Source: Diabrotica undecimpunctata (lineage: Eukaryota; Arthropoda; Insecta; Coleoptera; Chrysomelidae). From it: 64,000 nt of DNA. Below are positions 35,104-45,658 of this stretch, piece after piece. The position numbers were made by a program, and so were the translations under genes. The DNA is taken from contig NC_092811.1 of assembly GCF_040954645.1 (NCBI RefSeq), forward strand, positions 86,233,199 through 86,297,198, given 5' to 3'. The number at the start of each line of letters is the position of its first letter. Within the stretch, counting starts at the first letter, position 1. The notes under the pieces were generated by a model that was not told the origin of the DNA, did not search any database, and saw only the letters and a list, made by a program, of their open reading frames with translations.

Positions 35104-37376
35104 TTATTCATAAAAAATTTCTATTTCTTTTGTATACGAGTGATTGTTTTCACTGATTTTATTTTCACAATCTTGTAGTAGTAACCTGATGTCAGAGGTA
35201 CTTGGTTTTTGAAGTAAATTTTCAGATTTTGGAGTTTGTTTTTTCTTAGTACTAACAAACCTCACTTGTTTTTCATATTTCTTATTGCCAGGCTCATTGT
35301 AAACATCTTTTAATGTCTTACCTTCTTTTCCAATCAAACTTAGTATAGTGTCCATCATTTTTCCAACTTTCAATTTAACATCAGAAGTTAGTTTTTTTGA
35401 AGAAATTAATTCATATATTATATCCAGCTTAACTTTAAGATCTTGGTTTTCATAATCTCCTTTTTTAATCATACTTTCGTTTACCACAGTATGGATAATA
35501 TCATCAGTTTCTGTCTCAGTTTTTTGAATGGGTATTGATGGCTGGAAATTATTTCTAATAACTGCATGTATGTGTTGGCAGAAATTACTTTTAATAAAAC
35601 AATCCAGGCAAGTACAGGTAAATTCATGGATACAAGTCTTACATTCGTTGCAAAAAATATGACAACTTTTATTTATTTTTAAACAATCATTTACATTTTG
35701 AACATAATACTCTGTTTTATTTTGAACAGATTTTACTTTCCTGTTATTTTCATCTATTTTGCAGATGTCTTTCAATTCAATATCCTTACTTCTTACATGT
35801 GTTTTCTTTATTAAATTTATTTATTCTATATGAGTTATTACCTTTGACTTTTTTTTTCAATTTTTTTATTACTACATCACGTACCAAGTTTAAGAGAGCA
35901 TACAAACAAGTATCTACCATTTTATTCTTTTTTCCTTGAAAATATACATGTTTCAGTGTTCGATGCAATGCTTCTAAGTACATATTTGTGTTAATGCCCA
36001 GTCCTTTTCTGTAACAATATGCCCATAAATGACAACGACCAGCATAGTAAGTTTGGAAGTATTGACCAAAAGCCTCAGTATCCTCACAAGCAAATAATTC
36101 AGATAATACAAAATTTAGCAATTCTTGAAAATCGGCAGGATCAGTTGACTGTAATAACAAACGCAAGTACTTATACACTTTTGCTTTCATCACTTGATCA
36201 CCTTTAATTTTATTCAAGTTCTTACGCCAATTTCTATCGATGTGCCAAGCACAAAGGAGGTGATTATCTGGTTTACTCATAATATTAGTCCACGCATTAA
36301 AAAATTCTGGAGCATCATCAGACATAAACACTTTACATTTGATGTCACCAGTTTGTTTTTTAATAGAATTAAAACAATGTGTTAAGACATTGGTATCTGC
36401 CCTGTTTGAAAGCAGTAGGCACCCCTTCTTCAAATTCATCCACAACCATAAGTGTTGTTAATAAGAAATCATAACTTGTCGTTCCATGCGTTGAGTCCAC
36501 CCATATTTTGTCTGAGCCAAACAGTTTCAATTGATTTTCTTGAAATTTCGTCATGAATATTAATACAAAATCATTTATGTTGAATACATTAGGGAGATCA
36601 TCTGAGCCTTGCTCTTTGTAAAATATAATTGAAAATTCATCTTTTAGGGATCTTAATCGTCCAACCCATAAACGAATGCTTATGACATCATTCTGATGTA
36701 GCTGAACATATTCTTTTAAAGAAAAGTCCCTGGTTATATTTCTCAAGTCTTGGCGATCTAAAAGACTGAGTCATCCAAGGGATTCTTCAGAGTAAATCCC
36801 ATTACGAATATCATCTAGGATTTTTTGGAATGACACCTTCAGAGATTTTTCCTTAAAATAAAAAAATGCAAAGTTAATACAACATTACATTAGAAAAAAA
36901 ATGAGACATACCTGCTATTTGTTTTCTTTCAGTTTTAGTCAAATTTATATGGGTTAAATTACAATTATGGCCAACATAGTATGTCTTTTCTATTTTGCTA
37001 GTTATTTTTTTACCAGTGGTTTTTACATAAGAGCATTTCATGTTTTTCTCAATAGTCTCTTTCCATGTTCTAAAATCTAAAAAAATATTTCGTTAGTTCA
37101 TATAATTAGCTATTAATAAATAAGACTAACCTGCATAGTTTTCGAATTCCCTTTCTTCCTTAAACAGCTCAAGTTTGTGATCTGTAATTAAGTGATTTCT
37201 GTATTCGGAGTATGTGGAGAGAATCCGAAAGCAAGAGGTACACACTAATGATTTTTTTCGACTTGTTGTAGCCGGTTCTGCTCCATGTAAGAGTTTAATA
37301 TGTTTATTCAAATTAGAAATTGTGCTAAACGTTTTATCACAATATTTACAAAGGTTTCTTGTCACTGCTTTTGTTT
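35104..37376 (-). pseudogene. MULE transposase with zinc-finger, DDE and SWIM domains
   Basis: Exons: 37376-37131 (two C2H2-like fingers, CKYCDKTFSTISNLNKH and CTSCFRILSTYSEYRNH), 37076-36912 (WKETIEKNMKCSYVKT, a FLYWCH-like block with GHNC) and 36851-35104. All splice sites are GT-AG. The last exon holds the MULE catalytic sites: IWVDSTHGTTSY, KVFMSDDAPEF, CAWHIDRNWRKNL and NMYLEALHRTLK (Glu). It ends with a SWIM-type finger (CTCLDCFIKSNFCQHIH). Lesions are one in-frame TGA near 36775, a frameshift near 36410 and another near 35800. It probably once moved the element; it is dead now unless other copies act in trans. Confidence 0.85.
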
Positions 37377-37659
37377 CTGCATAATATATTATAATACAAA
37401 CACAAAACCTCGAAGTAGCCGAAAATAAAATCCAGGATATAAAATTCACAGTACGAATAATTATAAAACAATAAAAGAGTACATTAGGTATAAAAGTTCT
37501 AGGTTATTTTCAAAATTCAAATTCAAAATAAAACCGAACTTGTCAATAATGAGTTTGATATATTTCCGCTTGGTGCGTCACAGTAGGAATCATTCCTCCC
37601 GCGACCGGCTTGTGTTAAATACATGCGAATTGACAATAATTGACAATAATTTAATTATT

Positions 37660-38118
37660 AAACTCCATTCGCTTAGCTCGGGCATATTTTGACAGATTCA
37701 TTGTCGGAAAAATACAACACAACAATTCCTACTTCCCAGTATTAATAGCTAAAGTATCCTACTATTGCATACTACTTTGTTTAAAAAAAGAAGAATTATT
37801 CTAAATAGTGGAAGTGTATACTAAACACATCAAATTTTGGGTAGTATATATTTAAAAAATATATTTTAGTTGTTATAATTTAACATATTTATTATATGGT
37901 GCAGATAAATAAATATTTATTGTCGGTAATTCGCAAAGTTCTATTTTATTTACTATTTAGTTAGTTTACTATTAATATTGGCTATAAGTACGTGTGCTTG
38001 GTTGTATAGTAATTTCCAGCCACTTTTAGTCAGTCAAAAAGTAACTAACTTCGCAAAAAAAATTACTAAATTCACTAGACAGTTCGGACTGGGAATAGCG
38101 AACCGAGTATATTAATAA
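37660..38118. repeat. Composite dispersed repeat
   Basis: The first part (37660-37815) matches 22395-22560. The second part (about 37824-38118) matches 40264-40562 in direct orientation, sharing phrases such as TTGGCTATAAGTACGTGTGC and AATAGCGAACCGAGTATAT. No open frame of note. Confidence 0.8.
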
Positions 38119-38294
38119 TTAACTTTTTAATTATATTTTTTTAGTTTATGTACAAAATAAGTGTAGTATTAAAAACTGGGTTTCTCAAAATTCATCATAA
38201 TATATCTTTTCAACCACAAAGGGAAAAATCTAGTATTGGCAAATCAAGTTTTTCACGTGAAAGAGCATATATTTAAAAACAGTAATAGTAAAAG

Positions 38295-39876
38295 AAATTA
38301 TTAGACAAAAGAACCAAAATGACTATCTACAGAACACTGATTAGACCCGTAGTAACCTATGGATGTGAAACTTGGGTAATGACGAAAAAAGATGAAGCCC
38401 AACTCAGGACATTCGAGAGAAAAATACTGAGGAAAGTATATGGCCCGGTACAGGAGGAAGATGGCACATGGAGACTCAGGAGAAACAACGAGGTTAATGA
38501 GTTAAATGAAGGTTATGACATTGTAAGATTTGTGAAAAGTCAAAGACTGTCATGGCTGGGACATGTGCAGAGACAAAACGATGCAAAAACAACAAAGAAA
38601 ATGTTACAATGGAAGCCCATAGGAAGGCGAAAAAAAGGAAGGCCCAGAACGAGATGGTTGGATGACGTGGAAGACGACCTGAAAACAATGAACATAAGAC
38701 AATGGAGAAGAAGGGCACAAGAGAGATCTGAATGGAAGGACATAGCCAGACAGGCAAAGACCCATCCAGGGTTATGATCAGTGGTGCCACATGAAGTCAA
38801 AGAGAAATCGTTAGATTGGGAAAAATAAATCGTGAGAAATCGTGAGATTTCGCTACAGTCGAAATCTGAAGGGGACGGGGATTTTTAAATGATAAATAAA
38901 AGATAAATAATCCTATAAAACTATTTTAAAAATTATTTATTGTCAAATATTATCAAACACATAGGTACATATTTAACAAATTAGTGTTTAAAATATTTTA
39001 ATATATTTTTCAAAGTTGAGTAGAACACCTCACACAAATTCACTTTAATGAAGAAAGAACTGCGTTTGTGCGTTTAATAATTGCGTATTCACCTTATATA
39101 TAAAAAATGTTGTGGTTCCCCCAAAACAGATTGTTACTAAAATAGAGAAGGTCCTATTTTAGGGGGAACCACCAGTATCAGATATAATTTTAGGAAATTA
39201 CCTAGGGACCTATATTCTTTTATAATATTGCTATGGATTTATCCATTTAATATTGAGCAATGATTGTAAACATTCTTTATAGTTTAAACTTCAATGAAAA
39301 TTATTAACTGTGTCTAAAGACATATATGATATGAGGTATTTTACCCAAGAGTATTAAGTATAATGAATATACATAAAAACATAATTTTGTTTTCTTAGGA
39401 TTTAACATTTTGTCAGCACATTATCTCAAATTCACACTAAAATCAATATGTTTTTACTATTAGGTCTGTTGAATGTTTGTTCTTTACACAAAATTCAGTC
39501 TATACTTCATATTTATTAAAGGCGGTAAAATATACATTACAATTCAGTTGTTTATAAACCACTTTCAAAGCATAAAGAACCTTTTAAGCTTTGTTTATAT
39601 TATTTTGTGTATATTAATTGAGTTAATTGGAGTAGCCCACTTTGATACAAAAATACAGTCAATTTATGGATATTTCAAGGTGACAATCTAAAAAAAGCTG
39701 ATTTCCTCCCATGCATTTTATAAGAAACACTTAAGATTTAAAAAAATTTTAAAAATCGTAAGATGTAAGACCTTAATCGTGAGATCGTGAGATTTGTCTT
39801 CAATTCGTGAGATCTCACGATAAATCGTGAGGAGTGGCATCACTGGTTATGATGCCAAAAGAAGAAGAAGAAGAAG
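38295..39876 (+). mobile_element. 5'-truncated LINE with target duplication, split by a hAT-like element
   Basis: Flanked by AATAGTAAAAG at 38284-38294 and 39877-39887. The coding end runs from MTIYRTLIRPVVTYGCETW through ILRKVYGPVQEEDGTWRLR and WLGHVQRQND to RARTRWLDD-like RPRTRWLDDVEDDL and stops after THPGL at 38777. The 3' end is a GAA-type tail (39861-39876). The hAT-like insertion at 38779-39845 falls just after the stop codon. Confidence 0.93.
38779..39845. mobile_element. Non-autonomous hAT-like transposon, 1067 bp
   Basis: The ends are CAGTGGTGCCAC and, inverted, CAGTGATGCCAC. They are flanked by an exact 8-bp duplication GTTATGAT at 38771-38778 and 39846-39853. These are hAT hallmarks. 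Inside both ends, AATCGTGAGATTTCG-like motifs are repeated. There is no transposase, only an unconvincing 72-codon frame. It must have been mobilised by an enzyme from elsewhere. Confidence 0.93.
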
Positions 39877-40263
39877 AATAGTAAAAGTTATAATATAAAA
39901 GCTAAAGTCATCAGGCACTTTGCAGTTAGCTTGAAGCCTTATAAAATATCATTTAAGGTAAATAATTTAAATTTTTTTCTATTTCAATTGCATAAAAATG
40001 AAGTTATGTGATATTTACTTTTTCATATTAATAGCACGGATCCATCTTTTTCTTTTTTCTAATTTATATGTAATCTTTGGGAACCTATAAAAACTACACT
40101 TACTATTTTTGCTATTATTAGCACAATTAAATACGCAATATGTATTTGCACACATTTTTAATAAAATTTATGCGTAAAAAGGTAGGGCCAATTTTGTCAT
40201 ATTTCGCCGCTACGCACTCTGGCATCGTTTCATAGTACCCCTACCATGGTCACGCACGGAGCG

Positions 40264-40562
40264 AATACTAAACCCATCAAATTTTGGATAGTATATATTT
40301 AAATAATATATTTTAGTTGTTACAATTTAACATAACTATTTATTATATGGTGTAAATAAATAAATATTGATTGTCGGTAATTGTCAAAGTTCTATTTTAT
40401 TTACTATTTAGTTTGTTTACTATTAATATTGGCTATAAGTACGTGTGCTTGGTTGTATAGTAATTTCCAGCCACTTTTAGTCTATCAAAAAGTAACTAAC
40501 TTCGCAAAAAAATAATTCCTAAATTTACTAGACAGTTCAGATGGAAATAGCGAACCGAGTAT
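40264..40562. repeat. Second copy of the 300-bp repeat at 37824
   Basis: Direct repeat of 37824-38118 with scattered changes and indels. It adjoins the Penelope relic at its right side. Confidence 0.8.
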
Positions 40563-40859
40563 ATCATTTTTCGATATTTCACCATTGATGTCAAGACATC
40601 TAAACTCCAAACCACAGATGGTTTTATTCCAACCTTACCATTAGGCAACCAATAATACTGTACAAATATTATTGGAGCATGATCTATTTAGACAAGCGAT
40701 AAAATCGTCAATGCAAACGTTTTATTAGAATTTTTAGACTAATGTCTAGAGCCTGACCCACTACTCTGAGCCGCGTAATGTATGTTGCCTATTATGAATT
40801 TGAATTCGGTAATATTCTTTATCTATGTCGGGGAAATTACGCATGACGTCCGACATCGG

Positions 40860-41330
40860 ATAATCATTTTTGACTAAAATCTTAGATGTTAATAATTATT
40901 TTTCTTCCAAAACGAATTGTCATTAGAACAAGCCATTTTAGTTCTATCATATAATGATTTAATGACTCCCTTTTTAACATTTATGTTGTGATTTGATTTA
41001 TAATTTGGATATATGTTCATATATGTGTTGGTTTTTTGTATACATAGTCCCATATTCACTATTTTCCTTTGAGATTAAAACATCCAGAAAAGGCAACGAT
41101 TTATTTTATTTCTTTTCCATTGTAAGTTTTATTGACTCCTTCTTTTTACCTTTTATTTATATTAATCAGAAGTGTGTCCAACAGATCATCTACATATTTC
41201 CAACGTATTGTGGGCTTTAAATTTTGATTAGGAATATTTGTTTTGAAGTCTTCCATCGATATATTAGCTAGTAATGGATTTAAAGCATAGCCCAAAAATT
41301 TTGTTTATAGAAATCATTGTCATAGATAAA

Positions 41331-41427
<97 letters not shown>

Positions 41428-41600
41428 ATCATTGTTTAGATGAAAATAAGTGTTATCAGTAGATAATGTCAACAGTTCCGTTATAGCTGATACATTTAAT
41501 TTGGTTCTAGTTGTTAATCTATCATTTTTTAATTTGGTCCTAATTGTTTTCAAAGTTTTATCTAATGGTACATTTATATATAGACTATTTATTTATATTT
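40860..41600 (-). pseudogene. Penelope-like reverse transcriptase
   Basis: On the minus strand: YINVPLDKTLKTIRTKL, TELLTLSTDNTYFHLNND, then a (TA)n tract of 92 bases, then DFYKQNF and NPLLANISMEDFKTN, WKYVDDLLDTLL with the catalytic YVDD (near 41183-41200), SLPFLDVLISKENSEYGTMY, and SLYDRTKMACSNDNSFWKKN. Frame changes and stops occur. The order and wording are diagnostic of the Penelope palm and linker. No GIY-YIG endonuclease is visible. Confidence 0.82.
41333..41424. repeat. (AT)46 microsatellite
   Basis: An uninterrupted dinucleotide tract of 92 bases lying inside the Penelope coding sequence, between TYFHLNND and DFYKQNF. Long IYIYIY open frames here are artefacts of the repeat. Confidence 0.98.
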
Positions 41601-41924
41601 ATATTTAGATTTTTTTTCTATCTAATCGTTGTTTTAGAGATCAGCTATACAGATCTCTGTTTATAGTAATCACTTTTCAGTTTGTTTTTGAATAATACAT
41701 CTACAAAAAAGTGCTACATATTTGATTCATTCATGCCTTGTAATGTGATTTTTTTGGCTTGCTCAAAAACGTTTTAGAGACCTTTTCTTTGTAATATCTA
41801 TAAATGAATAATTTCCCCTTTTCGAAATACATTATTCAGCACAGTCATATAAAAATTATTTATTAAATGATGGTTAGTTCCTCGAAAAGCTCTGGTTTTT
41901 AATATTTTTTGTTGCGCATATGAA

Positions 41925-42085
41925 CATATATCTAAATTATAAATCAAATCACAACATAAATGTTAAAAAGGGAGTCATTAAATCATTATATGATAGAACT
42001 AAAATTGCCTGTTCTAATAACAATTAGTTTTTGGAAGAAAAATAATTATTATAACATCTATTTTAGTAAAAAATGATTATCCGAT
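41925..42085 (+). pseudogene. Inverted fragment of the same Penelope reverse transcriptase
   Basis: The plus strand reads NYKSNHNINVKKGVIKSLYD and RTKIACSNNN before a stop. It matches the minus-strand copy at about 40900-41030. Confidence 0.8.
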
Positions 42086-42185
42086 GTCGGACGTCATACG
42101 CAAGTCTGTCAATAATTTCCCCGATTCAAATTCGTAATAGACAACCTACATTACGCGGCTCAGAGGAGTGGGTCAGGCTCTAGAC

Positions 42186-45100
42186 CAAGGTTGCCAGGTC
42201 TGGTGAAAATTCACCAGATTTGGTGATTTTGCAACCCATTTGGTGAAATGGTGAAAACTTTATTAAAATGCTTTATATCTGGTGATTTTTGACAAGGTTT
42301 ACATATTTATAAATTTATTTTAAAATTAAAAAAATACGATTATATTATGTTATTCATTATTAAAAATTGTCTTATATCTTAAAAAAAAATTGGTAGTATT
42401 TTTAATACGTATGTATTAAAATTTATTTGATGCTTCCCTGTATTGTTTAAAAATTAAATGCAAAGAATGAGAAATCCCGGAAATTCGTAATTGTAATTTG
42501 ATACCTAAACCATAACAATTAACATCATTCGGTATCGGCATGTATTGGTAACCATAAATCATTCACACACTCTTAAAATTTTATGTAAGTATGGTAAATA
42601 TTATGACCTAAATTAAATGCTGATGTGAGCCGCCTTTGGTCCCATAAAATTTGAATTATGGATGTTTGGAATAGTATCAGTTACTCGTGTCGGCTGTAGA
42701 GTTTTAAGTTTTAAGTGATTAGTATTTTATTTTTCATATTGGTAGTTTTGTTACGTTTTGTGTTGGTTATTGGTTTAGTCATCTAAAATATAAAAGGTAC
42801 GTGTATTACTAATTATTATTTTTACAGTTTTTATTTGTATCAAAAATTTGGCAGCATGAGCAAAAATTACTAGGTGTTTCAACTCAAAAATATTCTATAA
42901 CTCTGTATGAGGCAATTGAATTTTGTACGCTAATTTCTGTAAAAGTAATTTTTGCCTGTTGTCAACTTAATGGCATGGGAGAAGTAAGTAAAATATTTTG
43001 GATAACAAAATGTTACGTTACTTACATAAAACTTTTCTCTTTAGCAAACGGTATAATATGGACAAATTTGTTATCAAGAAAAAACAAGAACCTGTTGTTC
43101 GTCCACATTCTCCACAACCAAGCACAAGCAATATTGATTCAAAAAGACAAGTTTTACATGAATCTGACTCCGACTCAATTCCTGATTCTGTGCCTGATAA
43201 AAATTTGGATAAATGTTTAACCGAAATTAAGAAAAAGAAGCTATATGACCATAAATATAAAGCAGAGTGGGAGAATCATGAAGATTTCCGAAAATGGATA
43301 AAACCAAGCTTGCAAGGCGTTCACTATTTTAAATGTGAAATTTGTAATAAAGACTATATAGGTGGTATAGCTGCTGTTAAAAAACATAGTTTATCAAAAA
43401 AACATATCAACAACATGAGTGCAATGCGTGGTCAATCAACTTTGTCACGAAAAGTGTTTACTGTTGCCTCAGATAAAATTATAAAACAAAATGAAATTAG
43501 AATTGCATCATTTATTGCAGAACATAATCTTGCAATTAACGTTTCTGATCATTTGACAGAACTTATCAAATCTATTTCTTTGTCTGGAATGGAGCCTAGT
43601 CAAATTTCTAAAATGTCTTGTGACCGAACAAAATGCACTGCAATAATCAATAACGTTTTAGGAAAGACAAGTTTTGAACACCTTATTTCTCAGCTAAAAC
43701 TTAACAAATTTTCATTGATGGTTGATGAATCCACAGACATTTCTTCAGATAAACATTTAGCCTTAGTAGTTCGATACAATAACAATTTTAAGATAAAAGA
43801 TGAATTTTTCGGGCTCATGTTAGTTGAGACAGCCACTGCGCAAAATTTGTATAATGTTATAATAGCCTTTTTTAAAGAAAATAATATTCCCTATAAAAAT
43901 AATTTAGTAGGATTTGCTGCCGATGGAGCAAATGCGATGATGGGGGCGCATAATTCGCTTAAAACTCTTTTAGTTAATGACGTTCCTGATCTATATGTCA
44001 TGAAATGCATTTGCCACTCTTTAGCGCTGTGTGCCTCTTATGCGTGTGAAAAACTACCGAATGATACCGAGAAGCTAGTTAGAAATATTTATTCACATAT
44101 GCATCATAGCTTTAAGAGGCAATCAGAATTCAAAAAATTTCAATCTTTCCTAAATATTAAACCCCATAAGCTGTTGCAAGCTGCACAGACTAGATGGTTG
44201 TCGTTGTTTGCTGCTGTTTCTAGAATCCTTGAACAGTATGATGCTCTTCAGCATTATTTTAGAATCGAAGCCTTTGATCAAGTATCAGGAGCAAATGAAA
44301 TTAACGATATGCTAAAGAATCCATTAAATAAAATCTATCTTCTCTTTCTTGAATACATATTACCAACTTTTACAAATTTAAATTTAGAATTTCAATCTGA
44401 AACTCCAAAAATGTACAATCTCTACCCCCGAATGTCTAGTGCCTGTAAATTTTTATTAAGTTGTTTTATAAAACCAGATTATCTAAAAAATACAGATTTA
44501 GAAAATATCCAGTATCGCGACCCACAAAACTTTCTTCCACTTAATGAAATTTACTTAGGTCCTAAAGTAGCTGCAGAATTGACCAATAACCACTTAACCG
44601 AAAATGTAAAAAATAATGTTAAAAAAAAATGTCTGGATTTTTATATTGAAGCAGTTAATCAGATTTATAAACGATTTCCTTTTAATTCTCGTGAAATAAA
44701 AATTCTTCAGTTACTGACCGTATTGAGTCCGCCAAATATTCAGAAAACAGAAAGTATCGGTCCCCTAGGCTTAATGTTTCCAAATTTGGTTAACGACATT
44801 AATACTTTAGATAGAGAGTTTAGAGAATTAAAATATTCAAACTTTGATTTCTCCTTAAATGAAGATGAATTTTGGAAGGAAGTGTGTAACTCCAAAAAAG
44901 GTGACAATAGTCTTGTCTTTCCAGAACTTACAAATTTTGTAAATATCTTATTTACATTACCACACAGTAGTGCAAGTGTGGAAAGATTATTTTATGAAAT
45001 TAACTTGAACAAAACAAAACTGCGAAATAAATTAGGCTCAAACACAATAAGTGGAATTTTGCATACAAAACGACTAATTTCCCTAAATGATAACAACTGT

Positions 45101-45405
45101 TTTAACTTTTCTATAACTACAGATATCATTAACAAGCATAATAATAATATGTATAAATAAATTTTTCCGATTCAAGAACTTCTTAATTTTTCTTACGTAA
45201 ACAACTTATTGTTAGTTACTATTTTTTTAGTTTGTATAATTAAAACATTGTATTAGGATTTATTCTAATTGTTGTATTTTGTATAATTAAAACATTGTAT
45301 AAAGCTTTATTCTTATTGTTGTATTATCTGGTGATTTTTTGCAAAATCTGGCAACTTTTGAAGCAAGTGTCTGGTGATTTTTAGTTTTTTGGCCTGGCAA
45401 CACTG
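42186..45405 (+). mobile_element. hAT transposon, apparently complete (3220 bp)
   Basis: Flanked by an exact 8-bp duplication CTCTAGAC (42178-42185 and 45406-45413). The ends CAAGGTTGCCAGGTC and, inverted, CAGTGTTGCCAGGCC are imperfect inverted repeats. Subterminal copies of TGGTGATTTTT and TGGTGAAA cluster at both ends. The element carries an uninterrupted transposase gene and is the best candidate in the window for a recently active transposon. It sits inside the Penelope relic. Confidence 0.95.
43058..45160 (+). CDS. hAT transposase, intact
   Basis: 700 residues from the start chosen here, MDKFVIKKKQEP. The frame extends 20 codons further upstream, but that stretch looks like an intron (GTAAGT at 42980, CTTTTCTCTTTAG before 43045). 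Domains: a zinc-finger-like motif (FKCEICNKDY with KKHSLSKKHI, about residues 90-120); the RNase H-like core with FSLMVDESTD and LVGFAADGANAMMGAH; the insertion domain with KCICHSLALCASYACEKLP and ARTRW-like AQTRWLSL; and the C-terminal dimerisation region LPHSSASVERLF with the catalytic Glu. All expected residues are present and no stop interrupts. It cuts and inserts the element in the nucleus. Confidence 0.92.
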   Translation: MDKFVIKKKQEPVVRPHSPQPSTSNIDSKRQVLHESDSDSIPDSVPDKNLDKCLTEIKKKKLYDHKYKAEWENHEDFRKWIKPSLQGVHYFKCEICNKDYIGGIAAVKKHSLSKKHINNMSAMRGQSTLSRKVFTVASDKIIKQNEIRIASFIAEHNLAINVSDHLTELIKSISLSGMEPSQISKMSCDRTKCTAIINNVLGKTSFEHLISQLKLNKFSLMVDESTDISSDKHLALVVRYNNNFKIKDEFFGLMLVETATAQNLYNVIIAFFKENNIPYKNNLVGFAADGANAMMGAHNSLKTLLVNDVPDLYVMKCICHSLALCASYACEKLPNDTEKLVRNIYSHMHHSFKRQSEFKKFQSFLNIKPHKLLQAAQTRWLSLFAAVSRILEQYDALQHYFRIEAFDQVSGANEINDMLKNPLNKIYLLFLEYILPTFTNLNLEFQSETPKMYNLYPRMSSACKFLLSCFIKPDYLKNTDLENIQYRDPQNFLPLNEIYLGPKVAAELTNNHLTENVKNNVKKKCLDFYIEAVNQIYKRFPFNSREIKILQLLTVLSPPNIQKTESIGPLGLMFPNLVNDINTLDREFRELKYSNFDFSLNEDEFWKEVCNSKKGDNSLVFPELTNFVNILFTLPHSSASVERLFYEINLNKTKLRNKLGSNTISGILHTKRLISLNDNNCFNFSITTDIINKHNNNMYK

Positions 45406-45658
45406 CTCTAGACATTAGTAATTTTTAGGGTATTTGTATATGGTGAAATATCAAAAAATGATAACTAAACATGTATGTTTTAACATCATCGATCGGAAAA
45501 AAGCATAACTCCACGAAAAAAAGTGATCTAGTTGACTTGTTGACATGACATTTTAATTTTAACCACTTTTAACCCTTTCTTTTATTAACTCTTAACTGTC
45601 TGTGTTGATTGATATTGAGATATGAGATGAGAGATCACATCACCGAGTTGTTTTAGTT

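Larger units (their letters stand above)
33998..37612 (-). mobile_element. MULE DNA transposon with inverted ends
   Basis: The ends AGCCGGTCACGGGAGGAATG (34003 on) and the inverted AGCCGGTCGCGGGAGGAATG (down from 37610) match over about 35 bases with a few differences. The element encodes a MULE transposase on the minus strand. A Jockey fragment is nested inside at 34340-34976. I could not find a convincing 8-10 bp target duplication, so the exact ends may be off by a few bases. Confidence 0.88.
40563..42185 (-). mobile_element. Penelope-like retroelement relic in inverted arrangement
   Basis: The left part (40740-41035) is repeated in inverse orientation at about 41925-42185, continuing at 45406-45465 beyond the hAT insertion. 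The outer ends share the inverted phrase GATATTTCACCAT. Inverted, partly truncated copies are common for Penelope elements. The reverse transcriptase is described separately. Confidence 0.75.

Noticed and set aside
33998..37612. A clear 8-10 bp target duplication for the MULE
   Set aside because: Flanks TGTATACAA and TGTTAAATA agree at only part of their positions.
41274..41553. Open frames with IYIYIY repeats on both strands
   Set aside because: Products of the AT dinucleotide tract, as at 49992-50381.
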